Positions 10,048 to 20,887 are shown, counted from the stretch's first letter. The stretch is 64,000 nucleotides of DNA from Salinisphaera sp. G21_0 (GCF_017744115.1 NZ_JAGHQW010000017.1:41059-105058); one strand, 5' to 3'. Program-made: numbers and translations. The notes: a model not told the origin generated them from the letters alone.

Positions 10048-10344
10048 TTTATCGACTCCAGAAGCATAAATTCAGGGGTTAATAGCTTGAGATTACCTGT
10101 TTCTGGTACAGATAGATCAAAATGATGTGATCCAAAGTAAAAAACTCTTCCAATCAATAACATTTTCTAACAAACTATACCGAAATCTTCCCGGTGAGGT
10201 AACCGGTGTCGTCTTATTGGCAGTACTATGACAGCTTTATTTATGGACTGATAGCCTGGCAGAGTGGAACTCTGACAGCACAGTCGGTGAATTCTCAGCG
10301 GTGAAACCCATGGTAATCCTTTGCAGTACAGGCAGGAGAGTGGC
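10048..10344. promoter_or_regulatory. Divergent ppsR/ppsA intergenic region
   Basis: A 297-bp spacer between the divergent ppsR and ppsA starts that must hold both promoters. It contains AT-rich stretches (around 10140-10180), but I could not settle on a clear -35/-10 pair. A ribosome-binding site CAGGAG at 10333-10338 lies 6 bases before TTG 10345 and decides the ppsA start. No other gene is seen here. Confidence 0.5.
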
Positions 10345-12732
10345 TTGAACAGTTCATCTTTACCAGAGTTTGTCGTGGGCCTGGATGCCCTGGGCAATAG
10401 CGATGTAGAGCGGGTTGGTGGCAAGAACGCCTCGCTGGGAGAAATGCTCAGCCACCTTGGCAGGGCAGGGGTTCGTGTACCCGGTGGTTTTGCCACCACG
10501 GCAGAGGCTTATCGAGACTTTCTGGATGGCTCAGGGTTATATGATCGTATTCATACCCTGCTGGATGAACTGAATATTGATGATATTCAACAGCTCACCC
10601 GGGCGGGTGCCAATATTCGCCAATGGATTATGGATGAGCCATTTCGACCGGAATTTGAACAGGCCATTGTCAACAGCTACCGTGAACTCTGTGGTGATCA
10701 GGAGGATCTGGCTGTGGCAGTGCGGTCATCAGCAACGGCGGAAGACTTGCCCGATGCCTCCTTTGCCGGGCAGCAGGAAACCTTTCTGAATATTCGTGGT
10801 GCACAGAATGTTCTACGAGCGGTTCGGGAAGTCTTTGCCTCTCTCTTTAACGATCGTGCTATTTCATACCGGGAGCATCAGGGTTTTGACCATCGGGATG
10901 TGGCGCTGTCAGCGGGAATTCAGCGGATGGTGCGCAGTGAAACGGGGGCTGCCGGGGTGATGTTTACTCTGGATACCGAGTCGGGTTTCCGCGATGCGGT
11001 ATTTATCACCTCCTCCTATGGCCTGGGAGAGACCGTGGTTCAGGGGGCAGTTAACCCGGATGAATTTTATGTTTACAAGCCCGCACTTGAAGCAGGGCGC
11101 TCTGCCATCCTCAGGCGAAATATGGGCAGCAAGGCGATTCAGATGGTTTACGGTGATGCCCCAGAGACCGGGAGATCGGTGCAAACCGTGGACGTTGACC
11201 TTGAGAAGCGTCAGCAGTTCTCCATCAATGATGCCGATGTGATGGAACTGGCTCGTCAGGCCGTGGCCATTGAAGCCCATTACGGCCGACCCATGGATAT
11301 CGAGTGGGCCAAAGATGGCGATGACCAGCAGTTGTATGTGGTTCAGGCCCGGCCTGAGACAGTACAAAGCCGAACTGAGTCCAGGACGCTGGAACGTTAT
11401 CACCTGTTGCAACAGGGTAATGTTCTCGCAGAAGGCCGCAGTATTGGCCAGCGCATTGGTCAGGGGCGTGTCTGTCTGGTGGATGATCTGGCGGATATGG
11501 ACCGGGTTCAGGATGGCGATGTGCTGGTTACCGATATGACCGATCCGGACTGGGAACCGGTTATGAAACGGGCTTCAGCCATTGTCACCAACCGGGGTGG
11601 GCGTACCTGTCATGCTGCTATTATCGCCCGAGAGCTGGGGATTCCAGCGGTGGTCGGGTGCGGTGACGCTACACGCCGACTGAAAGATGGTCAGCCGGTA
11701 ACAGTTTCCTGTGCACAAGGGGATACCGGCTTTATTTATCAGGGTGAGTTGCCGTTTGAGCACCAGAAGAAAGATCTGGATCAGATGCCTGAGTTGCCCT
11801 TCAAGATCATGATGAATGTGGGGAATCCTGACCGGGCTTTCGGTTTCTCTCGACTGCCCAATGCGGGTGTGGGGCTTGCCCGGCTGGAATTCATAATTAA
11901 CAAAATGATCGGTGTTCATCCCAAGGCTTTGCTGAACTATCAAACTAATCCGGACAGCGTACCCGATGCCGTCAGACAGCAGATTGATGAGCGAATGGCG
12001 GGCTATGGCAATCCTGTCGACTTTTACGTTGAAAAACTGGTTGAAGGCGTCGCTTCTATTGCTGCCGCTTTTGCCCCGGAAAAGGTTATTGTCCGACTCT
12101 CAGACTTCAAGTCTAACGAATACGCCAACCTGATTGGCGGCAAGATCTATGAGCCCCATGAAGAGAACCCGATGCTGGGCTTTCGTGGCGCTTCCCGCTA
12201 TATCTCGGAATCCTTCAGGGACTGTTTTGAGCTTGAATGCCGGGCCATGAAGCGGGTCAGGGACGAGTTCGGCCTGACCAATGTTGAACTGATGGTGCCA
12301 TTCGTCCGAACGCCGGATGAAGCCCGTCAGGTCATCAACATTATGTCTGACTTTGGACTTCGTCGTGGTGAAAATGGTCTGAAGATCATTATGATGTGTG
12401 AACTGCCATCCAATGCGCTGCTGGCTGATGAGTTCCTGGAATATTTTGATGGCTTCTCCATTGGTTCCAACGATATGACTCAGTTGGCCCTTGGGCTTGA
12501 TCGGGATTCCGGCTTGATTGCCCACCTTTTTGATGAACGTAATGCTGCCGTCAAGCAGCTGTTGTCCATGGCAATTCAGGCCTGTCGCCGGCAGGGCAAA
12601 TACATCGGTATTTGCGGCCAGGGGCCCAGTGATCATCCTGACTTTGCCCGCTGGTTGATGGAAGAGGGTATTAATACCGTTTCCCTCAACCCCGATTCGG
12701 TTCTGGAAACCTGGCTCTATCTGGCGGAATGA
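10345..12732 (+). CDS. ppsA: Phosphoenolpyruvate synthase (pyruvate,water dikinase)
   Basis: Converts pyruvate + ATP + water to PEP + AMP + Pi for gluconeogenesis. Domain order is classic: N-terminal ATP-grasp ([30 protein letters not shown]), central phosphohistidine domain with [14 protein letters not shown] (catalytic His, adjacent regulatory Thr; around nt 11590), and C-terminal PEP/pyruvate barrel ([44 protein letters not shown]). I chose TTG 10345 rather than TTG 10321 because CAGGAG is well spaced before it. This gives 795 residues against 792 in E. coli. The last ~180 bp are repeated as a dead fragment at 14939-15118. Confidence 0.96.
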   Translation: MNSSSLPEFVVGLDALGNSDVERVGGKNASLGEMLSHLGRAGVRVPGGFATTAEAYRDFLDGSGLYDRIHTLLDELNIDDIQQLTRAGANIRQWIMDEPFRPEFEQAIVNSYRELCGDQEDLAVAVRSSATAEDLPDASFAGQQETFLNIRGAQNVLRAVREVFASLFNDRAISYREHQGFDHRDVALSAGIQRMVRSETGAAGVMFTLDTESGFRDAVFITSSYGLGETVVQGAVNPDEFYVYKPALEAGRSAILRRNMGSKAIQMVYGDAPETGRSVQTVDVDLEKRQQFSINDADVMELARQAVAIEAHYGRPMDIEWAKDGDDQQLYVVQARPETVQSRTESRTLERYHLLQQGNVLAEGRSIGQRIGQGRVCLVDDLADMDRVQDGDVLVTDMTDPDWEPVMKRASAIVTNRGGRTCHAAIIARELGIPAVVGCGDATRRLKDGQPVTVSCAQGDTGFIYQGELPFEHQKKDLDQMPELPFKIMMNVGNPDRAFGFSRLPNAGVGLARLEFIINKMIGVHPKALLNYQTNPDSVPDAVRQQIDERMAGYGNPVDFYVEKLVEGVASIAAAFAPEKVIVRLSDFKSNEYANLIGGKIYEPHEENPMLGFRGASRYISESFRDCFELECRAMKRVRDEFGLTNVELMVPFVRTPDEARQVINIMSDFGLRRGENGLKIIMMCELPSNALLADEFLEYFDGFSIGSNDMTQLALGLDRDSGLIAHLFDERNAAVKQLLSMAIQACRRQGKYIGICGQGPSDHPDFARWLMEEGINTVSLNPDSVLETWLYLAE

Positions 12733-12749
12733 CTCTTTGATAGTCCCTG

Positions 12750-14858
12750 TCAGGGGTTGTCCAAAGGTTGCCTTGGGAGGCTGGCAGGAATCTTCCAGAG
12801 AAGTACTGTGTCGCCTTTGGGCACTCCCCCGGGGTTATTTTTGCAATGGATTATTAAATGATCACCATCGGGGCTAAAATCGGCCATTTTAACGGGATGG
12901 TTCAGTTTTATCAGCTCTTCTTCTGCCCATTTTCCATCATCACCGATTCTCCAGAGTTGCACAAAGCCCGGCTTGTTATGATCTTTATAATCTTTGCCAA
13001 AGGTTAGAAAATGGTTTTCCAATTTATTAAATTGGGCGAATTTGATCAAACAGGTGCCAGGTTTTGTCAATGCCTGTTGTGTCCATTTGCCCTTATCGTC
13101 TCGTCCCATGATGCAGACGGTACTGTCCCGGCTAACGGAAAATGCAAGACGGCCTGATGGGGAGAATTGGGCAATTTCAATTGGATTTTGATGCTTAACC
13201 TCCAGCCGCTCCAGCCATTCACCATCTATGTCAAGCCCCTGAATTTTCACAGTGCAATCATGACCGACGGTCAGTACACTGTCTTCCTTAACATTGAAGT
13301 CAGCAACCATAACCCCCCCCTGATGACATACTCGTGCTTTCTGAATCAGGTTACCTTCCTCGTCATCACCCCAAATGCAAGCGTAATTCGTTTCATTGCC
13401 ATAGCTCAGGAGCTGTTTTTCTGAGCGACTGAAGATGGGTCTGTCACTGCCTGTGTGCTCAAGGGTTTGGGGTTTGTCCAGATTGCCTGTAACACGGCAA
13501 TTCCAGATTTTAAAGGAGCCACCACCGAAGTCGGCCAGGACTTTCCACCCGGAGCGGGTGAAGGAGGCATTATCACAACTCGGGATCTCTATTTTTTCTA
13601 CCCAGTCATCATTAACGTCATAACCGGAAATTTTAGTTTTCCTGGCTAAATCGCGGGTAAGTGCAAATTGCCCTGAGGGATTTAAGGAGGCTGAGCAAAT
13701 ACGGTTGGGCACACTTACGCCCTGGCGAATTTCTGCGGGTTGCTCAGAATGATGGACCTCTCCGACCTGCGACCAGTTGCCGTCGGCATCGTGAGCCAGG
13801 AAGAAAACCCGGTTATCCAGGAGGACAAGGGCATGGCTCTCATCCCGACTCAACTGGCAATCAGAAATCATACGGTCGCACTCCTTGACAAATTCAGGAA
13901 CAATACAGTTGCGCTGATCATTAAGGTGCCAGATGGTCGCTTTTTCAACATTTTGAGTCATTAAAAAAGTATTCGTGGGGACGAAATTCAGTGCTCTTGG
14001 CCCACTTTGTCTGATCTCTGTTGGCTGGTCTAGCAGAGTCCACCGGCTGCCATCCAATCGCAAAACGTTGATTCTGCCGGCGCGCTGATCGTAGGTCATA
14101 ATCTTGTCCTGCACCGGGTTGAAGCTTGCCATCACTGGCTCGTAGCCACCTGCAAGTGGCAAGTGCTCAAGCACCCGCGACTCCACCCAGCGCCCATCAC
14201 TATTGAGTGTACTCACCTTGACCTTGCCATCCTGGCAGAAGATAGTCAGAAGCGTGTTTTCCGACCGGTTAAGCTGGGGAATAATCTTCTGGGCCCCAAC
14301 CCTGGTCCTGCTGTTCTCCGACCAGTTACCATTCGCGTCTTGTAGCCAGCTTACCAGGCTATGATCTTTCAAACTGTCGCAACCACTGATGAAGAGGTGC
14401 TTACCCGAAGGACTGAAATAGGTTTGAAGAATATAACAACCGAAGTGGGCCTTCATTTGGAACGTAAGATAATTGGTCTGGCATTGAAAAATTTCACTCG
14501 TCCCTGGGTCAATATTGCCCGGCTCAATACGACTATCGCACTGTATCGTGCTGATACCAGACTGTTGCGGTGTGGTGCCCGGGGATAAACGATTCGTGGA
14601 AAAATTCAGCCCGACAATTTCTTCCAGCTTTCGATTGACAAAACTGGTCTCTGTGCTGATCGTCCATCCGGGTGGTAAATGCTCTTTCAATCGTTTGAGT
14701 GATTTTTTCTGACCCATTTCAGGGGCTTCACTGATGCGTTTATTAAAGTTAGCTACTAACCCGGATATTGGCTTCAGACTGGTAATTAACGCCTCTTCGT
14801 CTTTTTTCAAACCGCTTCCATCTAGACTTCTGAGGCAACTCTGCGCTGCTGGTTGCAT
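12750..14858 (-). CDS. Beta-propeller-like repeat protein, paralogue 1
   Basis: A 702-residue protein with repeated blade-like units: a hydrophobic strand, F/L-S-P-S/D-G, then an aromatic-ending D-x-x-G-x-W (DANGNWSE, NSDGRWVE, DADGNWSQ, DIDGEWLE, DDKGKWTQ, GDDGKWAE). WD40-like propellers are scaffolds for protein interaction. The N-terminal ~70 residues (LKKDEEALI, ANFNKRI) are helical with no recognised domain and no F-box. ATG 14858 has an AGGAGTT ribosome-binding site. It is convergent to ppsA and paralogous to the gene at 15124-17238. The repeat style matches the C-terminal part of the F-box protein at 3680-5674. The function is unknown; a host-directed role is inference. Confidence 0.75.
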   Translation of the reverse strand: MQPAAQSCLRSLDGSGLKKDEEALITSLKPISGLVANFNKRISEAPEMGQKKSLKRLKEHLPPGWTISTETSFVNRKLEEIVGLNFSTNRLSPGTTPQQSGISTIQCDSRIEPGNIDPGTSEIFQCQTNYLTFQMKAHFGCYILQTYFSPSGKHLFISGCDSLKDHSLVSWLQDANGNWSENSRTRVGAQKIIPQLNRSENTLLTIFCQDGKVKVSTLNSDGRWVESRVLEHLPLAGGYEPVMASFNPVQDKIMTYDQRAGRINVLRLDGSRWTLLDQPTEIRQSGPRALNFVPTNTFLMTQNVEKATIWHLNDQRNCIVPEFVKECDRMISDCQLSRDESHALVLLDNRVFFLAHDADGNWSQVGEVHHSEQPAEIRQGVSVPNRICSASLNPSGQFALTRDLARKTKISGYDVNDDWVEKIEIPSCDNASFTRSGWKVLADFGGGSFKIWNCRVTGNLDKPQTLEHTGSDRPIFSRSEKQLLSYGNETNYACIWGDDEEGNLIQKARVCHQGGVMVADFNVKEDSVLTVGHDCTVKIQGLDIDGEWLERLEVKHQNPIEIAQFSPSGRLAFSVSRDSTVCIMGRDDKGKWTQQALTKPGTCLIKFAQFNKLENHFLTFGKDYKDHNKPGFVQLWRIGDDGKWAEEELIKLNHPVKMADFSPDGDHLIIHCKNNPGGVPKGDTVLLWKIPASLPRQPLDNP

Positions 14859-14938
14859 GATAACTCCTGTCTGATTGGCATATAGATGATTTATCTATAC
14901 GACCATTGAGTTTGGCAAAAGTTCCTGCTCTTAATTTA

Positions 14939-15118
14939 GTCAAGCAGCTGTTGTTCATAGCGATTCAGGCCTGTCGCCGACAGGATTAATAGATCGCTAT
15001 TTGCCAGGGAGCCAGCGACCATCCAGATTTTGCTCGCTGGCTGATGGAGGAGGGCATTGATACCGTTTCCCTGAATCCGGACTATGTTCTGGAAACCTGG
15101 CTCTATCTGGCGGAAAGA
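14939..15118 (+). pseudogene. ppsA 3'-end fragment
   Basis: About 180 bp match the final 60 codons of ppsA (compare 12550-12730), including the segment encoding a variant of [23 protein letters not shown]. There is an in-frame stop (the copy reads AGGATTAATAG where ppsA has GGGCAAATACATC), and the original TGA stop is lost (GGAAAGACT). The sequence has no start and only marks the tandem duplication. It is not expected to be translated into a functional product. Confidence 0.9.
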
Positions 15119-15123
15119 CTCTG

Positions 15124-17238
15124 TCAGGGGCTGTTCAAAGGTTGCTTTGGGAAGCTGGCTGGAATCTTCCAGAGTAGCGCAGTAGCACCTTTGAGCGAGA
15201 CGGTACCCCCACTATTATTCTTGCAGTGGATAAGTAAATGATCACCATCGGGGCTAAATTCGGCCATTTCAACGGGATGATCCAGTGTTATCAGTTCTTT
15301 TTCTGCCCATTTGTCATCATCACCAATGCCCCAGAGTTGGACAAAGCCGGGCTTGCCATGATCTTTGAAACCGCTGCCAAAGATTAGAAAATGGTTTTCC
15401 AATTTATTAAATTGAACGAATTGGATCAGATAGTCATCAAGCCTTGTCACGACTTGTTGCGTCCATTCTCTATTATCGTCACGTCCCAGAATGCAGGCGG
15501 TGTTGCCCTTAACGATAATGGCAAAGCTACCTGAGGGGGAAAAACCGGACAATTCGACTCTTCCTTGCTGCTCAACCACCAGCGGCTCCCGTCGTTTGCC
15601 ATCGCTGTCGAGCCCCTGAATTTTCACAAAGTAATCAAGGCCGACGCTCAGGACACTATCCTCCTGATTATTGATGCGAGCGTCGAAAATCCCCCCCTGA
15701 TGACATACCCGTGCTTTCTCAACCAGGTTACCTTCTTCGTCATCACCCCAAATGCAAACGTAATTCGTCAGAACCCCATAACTCAGGAGCAGATTCTCTG
15801 AGGGACTGAAGATGACTCTGTCACTGCCGATGTGCTCAAGGGGTTGCCCTTTGTCCAGACTGTTACCGATGCTATTGCAATCCCAGACTTTAAAGGAGCC
15901 ACTGCCGAAACTGGCCAGCACTTTACGCCCGGAGTGGCTGAAGATGGCATAATCACAACTCGGAATCTCTCTTTTTTCTACCCAGGCACCATGATCGTCA
16001 TAACCGGAAATGATAGATTTATTTGCTAAATCGCGGGTGAGTGCATATAGCCCGGAGTGATTGAGGGAGGCTTTGCAAATACGATTGCGAACATGCTCGT
16101 TGTGGTGATTGACTATTTGCTCAGAATGACGGACCTCTCCGACCTGTGACCAGTTGCCGTCGACATCACGAGCCAGGAAAAAAACCTGGTTGCCCCGGGG
16201 GAGGATAAGGGCATGCTGCTCATCATAACTCATCTGGCAATCTTCAATTGGACTGTCGTAAACTTTATCAAATTTATTCTCAAGACAGTTGCTTTGATCA
16301 CTACAGCCCCAGATGGTCGCTTTTATGCCATTGCAAGTCAGTAAATAATTATTCGCGGCCATGAACTCCAGTGCTGATAGCCCAATTTGCCTGATCTTTG
16401 ATGGCTGGTTTAGCCGGGTCCACCCATTGTTACCATCCACTCGAAATACATTGATTATGCCGTCGCGGTGATCGTAGGTCATAATCTTGTCCTGCAACGG
16501 GCTGAAGTTTGCCGATACCGGCTCATCGCCATCTTCAAGTGGGAGGTGGCCAAGAACCAGCAATTTTTCCCAACGGCCATCACTATCAAGAGTTCTCACC
16601 TTGACCCTGCCATCTGAGCAGGTACTCAAGAGTGTATTTTCCAACCGGTTGAACTGGAAAAAAATCTCATTGGAAACTTTGGCATTATGCCTGTTATTCT
16701 CCGACCAGTTGCCATCGACACCTTGTCGCCAGGTTACCAGGCTATGATCCATCAAACTGTCGCTACCACTGATCAAGAGATTCTTTCCTGTTGGGCTGAA
16801 ACAGGTAGTTTGAATATCACGACCGAAGCAGGCTTGCACTTGGAGTTCAAGACCATTAGTCTTACATTGAAAAATTTCAAGCTTCGCTGGGTCAATATTG
16901 CCTGACTCAATAGGACTATCGCAATGTATCGTCTCGATATCAGGCTCTTGAGACGTTGTGCCCGGGGATAAATGATTCGTGGAAAACCTGAATTCAACTA
17001 TTTCCAGCTTACGATGATCAATATTGGTATCTGTGCTGATCGTCCATCCGGGTGGTAAATGCTCTTTCAATCGTTTGAACGATTGATTCTGATTCGGTTC
17101 TGAGGCTTCTTTGATACTTTTATTAAAGTTAGCCACTAACCCGGATATAGGCTTCAGGCCATTAATTAACGCCTCTTCGTCTTTTTTTAAACCGCTTCCA
17201 TCTATACTTCTGAGACTACTCTGCGCTATTGGTTGCAT
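15124..17238 (-). CDS. Beta-propeller-like repeat protein, paralogue 2
   Basis: A 704-residue paralogue of the gene at 12750-14858, alignable along its full length from MQPIAQSSLRSIDGSGLKKD to LLWKIPASFPKQPLNSP. The same blade signatures recur (GVDGNWSE, DSDGRWEK, DVDGNWSQ, DDNREWTQ, GDDDKWAE). Many substitutions separate the two copies but the frame is fully open, suggesting both are maintained. ATG 17238 has an AGGAGTT ribosome-binding site identical to that of paralogue 1. Its upstream region is a longer version of the paralogue 1 leader. Function unknown. Confidence 0.75.
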   Translation of the reverse strand: MQPIAQSSLRSIDGSGLKKDEEALINGLKPISGLVANFNKSIKEASEPNQNQSFKRLKEHLPPGWTISTDTNIDHRKLEIVEFRFSTNHLSPGTTSQEPDIETIHCDSPIESGNIDPAKLEIFQCKTNGLELQVQACFGRDIQTTCFSPTGKNLLISGSDSLMDHSLVTWRQGVDGNWSENNRHNAKVSNEIFFQFNRLENTLLSTCSDGRVKVRTLDSDGRWEKLLVLGHLPLEDGDEPVSANFSPLQDKIMTYDHRDGIINVFRVDGNNGWTRLNQPSKIRQIGLSALEFMAANNYLLTCNGIKATIWGCSDQSNCLENKFDKVYDSPIEDCQMSYDEQHALILPRGNQVFFLARDVDGNWSQVGEVRHSEQIVNHHNEHVRNRICKASLNHSGLYALTRDLANKSIISGYDDHGAWVEKREIPSCDYAIFSHSGRKVLASFGSGSFKVWDCNSIGNSLDKGQPLEHIGSDRVIFSPSENLLLSYGVLTNYVCIWGDDEEGNLVEKARVCHQGGIFDARINNQEDSVLSVGLDYFVKIQGLDSDGKRREPLVVEQQGRVELSGFSPSGSFAIIVKGNTACILGRDDNREWTQQVVTRLDDYLIQFVQFNKLENHFLIFGSGFKDHGKPGFVQLWGIGDDDKWAEKELITLDHPVEMAEFSPDGDHLLIHCKNNSGGTVSLKGATALLWKIPASFPKQPLNSP

Positions 17239-17575
17239 GATAACTCCTGCCTGACTAGCTCATAGATAGTTTATTTATACGACCATTGATCAGTAGCACC
17301 TTTTGAATCTTTGTCCCATCCTGCTAATAAGTAGTTAACTGTCTTAGCATTCAGGAACTGAACTGTAGATTGCTGAGTTTGGCAAAAGTTCCTGCTCTGA
17401 GTTTTTAGTTCAGTTTGAAAAAACCACAGGGAAAATGCCGAACGCTAGCGGGCATTGCACGTTTATGGTATGGCATTTAATTGTGCAGAGATTAATACCA
17501 GTTTCACAGAGGAAAAGCTTTTCTCCGTGATTTTTTTGTTATCATGCCAGTCTGAATTGTCATGGGAGAATAATA
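17239..17575. other. Intergenic region with divergent propeller-gene and rraA promoters
   Basis: 337 bp without a gene. The left part repeats the leader of paralogue 1 (GACCATTGA and GTTTGGCAAAAGTTCCTGCTC), separated here by about 100 bp of extra sequence. The right part is AT-rich and should carry the rraA promoter. GGGAGAATAAT just before ATG 17576 is the rraA ribosome-binding site. Confidence 0.6.
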
Positions 17576-18055
17576 ATGAGTTTTACCACCCCCGATTTGT
17601 GTGATGACTTCCCCGGTAACCTTCAGGTAGTTGATCCGGGTTTTAACAGCTTTGGTGGAAGAGATATGTTTGGTGGCGAAATTGTCACCATTAAATGCCA
17701 TGAAGATAATTCCAGGGTTCGGGAGCAGGTGTTCAGTAACGGTCACGGTAAGGTGCTGGTTGTTGATGGCGGCGGTTCTCTGAGAAGGGCTTTGCTGGGC
17801 GATATGCTGGCAGAACAGGCCGTAAGTAATGGTTGGCAGGGTATTATTGTTTATGGCTGTATTCGTGATGTTGAAGTTATTTCACAACTGCCGCTGGGGG
17901 TACAGGCGCTTGCTGCCCACCCGATGAAAACGGATAAAAAAGGCTTGGGAGATGTCGATATTGCTGTTCGATTTCATGGAGTGGATTTCATTCCCGGTCA
18001 TTTCCTGTATGCCGATTTGAACGGGATTGTCGTTTCTGCTGACCGACTGGTTTAA
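17576..18055 (+). CDS. rraA: Ribonuclease E activity regulator RraA
   Basis: A 159-residue protein of the RraA family, which binds RNase E and dampens mRNA decay. The family is structurally related to class II aldolases/methyltransferase-like folds but has no enzymatic role in E. coli. Characteristic stretches are [13 protein letters not shown] [45 protein letters not shown] and [12 protein letters not shown]. Length matches the E. coli protein (161). ATG 17576 has a GGGAGAA ribosome-binding site. It stands alone, followed by a hairpin. Confidence 0.95.
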   Translation: MSFTTPDLCDDFPGNLQVVDPGFNSFGGRDMFGGEIVTIKCHEDNSRVREQVFSNGHGKVLVVDGGGSLRRALLGDMLAEQAVSNGWQGIIVYGCIRDVEVISQLPLGVQALAAHPMKTDKKGLGDVDIAVRFHGVDFIPGHFLYADLNGIVVSADRLV

Positions 18056-18065
18056 TGTCTCGATA

Positions 18066-18104
18066 GCCCTGTTTCTTTCGATACTGGCATTGTTGCAACA
18101 GGGC
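18066..18104 (+). terminator. Hairpin downstream of rraA
   Basis: GCCCTGTT (18066-18073) pairs with AACAGGGC (18097-18104) across a 23-base loop, ten bases after the rraA stop. No clear T-run follows, so termination may be inefficient. Confidence 0.35.
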
Positions 18105-18329
18105 AATCCCAGACCTTCATAAATAACGAATCTTTCTATAATAAGTCACTGCTTCACAAGCATTTTCATAAGTTATTATCGTTGGTGATTAATTAACCGA
18201 TGTTTCGGAAAATACTGATCTAAAACAACGGATTTATTGTAAAAAGGCCAAGGTTTTCTTTCGTTTTTGCGGTAGTATCCGCACCCACCAAAGTGTCGGG
18301 ACTTCGTATACCTGACCGTCAATCACACT

Positions 18330-18362
18330 GGGAGCCTGTCGGCATAAGCCCTGCAGGCTCCC
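18330..18362 (+). promoter_or_regulatory. Hairpin in the pyk leader
   Basis: GGGAGCCTG (18330-18338) and CAGGCTCCC (18354-18362) form a perfect 9-bp stem with a 15-base loop. It ends 15 bases before the ribosome-binding site at 18378 that serves pyk. It could be an mRNA stabiliser or regulator of translation. Role not established. Confidence 0.45.
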
Positions 18363-18391
18363 GGAAATCCCCTATGACGGAGAAAACTCCA

Positions 18392-19813
18392 GTGAGAAAG
18401 ACTAAGATCGTCTGTACCATCGGCCCAAAGTCTGAATCCCATGAGATGCTGACCAAACTGGTCGACAATGGCATGAATGTGATGCGACTGAATTTCTCTC
18501 ATGGTGACTTTGACGAGCATGGTGCCCGTATTGCCCGTCTGCGAGAAGTCATGGCTGAAACCGGTAAACGTGTTGCCATTCTTCTGGACACTAAAGGCCC
18601 TGAAATCCGAACTGTTAAACTGCACAATGGCGATGACGTCATGCTGACAGCAGGACAGGAATTTACTCTGACTACCGACACGTCTGTTATTGGTGACAGC
18701 ACGCGTGTAGCGGTTACCTATGCCGGACTGACCGCTGACCTGAAGCCGGGTAACACGGTTTTGCTGGATGATGGCCTGATTGAACTGACGGTAAAAGAAG
18801 TCAAGGCTCAGGAAATCGTCTGTGAAGTTAAGAACAACGGTGAGCTGGGTGAAAACAAAGGCGTAAACCTGCCCGGTGTTAAAGTTAACCTGCCAGCCCT
18901 GTCAGAAAAAGATAAGGCTGACCTGGTCTTTGGTTGTGAGCAGGGCGTTGATTTTGTAGCGGCTTCCTTTATTCGTAAAGCCAGCGACGTTAACGAGATC
19001 CGTGAACTGCTGGATGCCAACGGTGGTCAGGAAATCCAGATCATTTCCAAGATCGAGAACCAGGAAGGCGTTGATAACTTCGACAACATTCTGGCTGTTT
19101 CTGATGCCATCATGGTGGCCCGTGGTGACCTCGGGGTAGAAATCCCGGTTGATCAGGTGATCTTTGCCCAGAAGATGATGATCAACAAGTGTAACCATGC
19201 CCGTAAGCCGGTTATCACGGCTACCCAGATGCTGGATTCCATGATCAAGAATCCCCGCCCAACCCGTGCAGAAGCCGGTGACGTAGCTAACGCTATTCTG
19301 GATGGCACCGATGCCGTTATGCTCTCCGGTGAGAGCGCCAAAGGTAAGTACCCGGCAGAATCTGTGGCGGTCATGGCAACCATCTGTAACAGCACGGATG
19401 GCAGCATGGAACTGCGTGTTGAAGAGTTCGATGCCGAGATCGACAATTATCGCAGTATCACGCAAGCGGTCTGCCGTGGTGCGGTCAAGACGGCAGATAT
19501 TCTGGCGGCCAAGCTGATTATCGTTGCCACTGAGCAGGGTAAGTCAGCACGTTCTTTGCGTAAGTTCTTCCCTAAAGCCCAGATTCTGGCGCTGACTTCT
19601 TCCGAGAAGACCGCTAACCAACTCAGTCTGAGCAAAGGGGTGACCACCAGCCTGGTACCGCAGCAGGAAAACACTGATGCCTTCTACAAGCTGGGTAAAG
19701 AGTTGGCGGTAAAGCACAACTTTGTTCAGTCCGGTGACCTGGTTGTCATGGTTTCCGGTGCCCTGGTTGAGTCCGGTACTACCAATACTGCTTCTGTGCA
19801 TGTGATCGATTAA
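18392..19813 (+). CDS. pyk: Pyruvate kinase
   Basis: Transfers phosphate from PEP to ADP in the last step of glycolysis. Motifs: [24 protein letters not shown], the barrel signature [21 protein letters not shown], and [12 protein letters not shown]. The C-terminal domain contains the allosteric region ([10 protein letters not shown]). The N-terminus and length (473 residues from GTG 18392) are closest to the PykF type. I prefer GTG 18392 because CGGAGA lies 8 bases before it; ATG 18374 and an upstream open stretch from 18293 are in frame alternatives. It opposes ppsA in the PEP-pyruvate node, with rraA between. Confidence 0.95.
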   Translation: MRKTKIVCTIGPKSESHEMLTKLVDNGMNVMRLNFSHGDFDEHGARIARLREVMAETGKRVAILLDTKGPEIRTVKLHNGDDVMLTAGQEFTLTTDTSVIGDSTRVAVTYAGLTADLKPGNTVLLDDGLIELTVKEVKAQEIVCEVKNNGELGENKGVNLPGVKVNLPALSEKDKADLVFGCEQGVDFVAASFIRKASDVNEIRELLDANGGQEIQIISKIENQEGVDNFDNILAVSDAIMVARGDLGVEIPVDQVIFAQKMMINKCNHARKPVITATQMLDSMIKNPRPTRAEAGDVANAILDGTDAVMLSGESAKGKYPAESVAVMATICNSTDGSMELRVEEFDAEIDNYRSITQAVCRGAVKTADILAAKLIIVATEQGKSARSLRKFFPKAQILALTSSEKTANQLSLSKGVTTSLVPQQENTDAFYKLGKELAVKHNFVQSGDLVVMVSGALVESGTTNTASVHVID

Positions 19814-19945
19814 TTTCTGAGTTCTTTCTGGTTACATCCTCTTGCCTGTCCTTCCCACTGCTGGGGAGGGCTGGCAAGATTTGCACAGAATGGATATATT
19901 TCCACCAGTTATGCCTGCCCAACGACCAGCCGGTCAATCGAATAC

Positions 19946-20887
19946 TCAGACAGCCTCTAATATTGCAGCGTACTTATCCGGATCAACGTTACCGCCACTG
20001 CCAATCGCTACTACGGTTTTATTTTCAAACAGTGCCGGGTTATCCATAATTGCGGCGATGGCCACCGCACCGCTGGGTTCCAGCACCAGGTTCATCTCCT
20101 GAAAACCGAGCCTGATTGCGTCATGGGATTTTTGAGGATTGACTGTTAAACCTCTGACACCGGTTTGCAGAACGATATCCAGGTTGGCAATGCCAGGCTC
20201 AAGGGCCAGTAAAGCATCACAGTCACACAAGATATGACCTTTGGCTCGAGAGCGTCTGCCGTTTTCAAGGGAAATACCCATGCCCTGGTAACCATCCACT
20301 TCAACGGCCCATACCTGGGTGTTGCTGCCAAACACCAGGCTTGATCCTGCCACCAGGCTGCCACCACCAACGGGGCAGAGAATGTGATCACAGGATTTCC
20401 CGGACATCGCCAACTGCTCCTGAAGCTCCAGCGCTACAGATGCCTGGCCAATGATGATCTCATGATCATCGAAAGGGTGTAGGAGAACTGCGCCGTGGTC
20501 TCTGGCTATTTGCCTGGCCATAGCACTGGCAGCTTCCTCCCTGGAAGGTTTATTGCATTGGCAGAGAATGACCTCTGCGCCGTAACGCCTGGCATTATTT
20601 ACTTTTGATTTGGGGGCGTCATGGGGCATTACCAGCCTGACCGGTATGTCCAGAAGCTGCCCGGCGGCTGACAGGCCTGCTGCAAAATTTCCTGAAGAAT
20701 AGGCTGTAACACCTTGTTTTTTCTGGCTCTCCGTTAAATTTAACAGTCGGTAGAACGCACCCCGGAATTTAAAGGCCCCGGTAATTTGCAGAGACTCGGC
20801 TTTGATCAGCACTTCCCCTCTGATCAGTTCACTCAAGGCATCTGATTTTAACAGCGGGGTGGTGCGTACATTGTTTCTTATTTGCTG
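19946..20887 (-). repeat. Direct repeat: dehydratase segment, copy 1 (copy 2 at 30082-31020)
   Basis: About 940 bp are nearly identical, and in the same orientation, to the 30082-31020 region; only scattered substitutions were seen when lines were compared by eye. Identity stops abruptly at TTATTTGCTG (20878-20887 and 31011-31020). The repeats bracket the whole OPR-RAP array, so homologous recombination between them would delete about 10.1 kb. Confidence 0.9.

Larger units (their letters stand above)
12547..17400. repeat. Tandem duplication of [ppsA 3' end + propeller gene]
   Basis: Unit 1 runs from GTCAAGCAGCTGTTG inside ppsA (about 12550) to about 14938. Unit 2 runs from the same sequence at 14939 to about 17400. 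Both units have the ppsA tail, the shared 3' flank (CCTGTCAGGGG...), the propeller gene, and its leader ending GTTTGGCAAAAGTTCCTGCTC (14918 and 17378 regions). The leader of unit 2 has about 100 extra bases. The copies have diverged substantially, so the duplication is not very recent. Boundaries are approximate. Confidence 0.85.

Noticed and set aside
15044..15241. 65-codon ORF after the first propeller gene
   Set aside because: It is part of the dead ppsA 3' fragment running into antisense of propeller paralogue 2.
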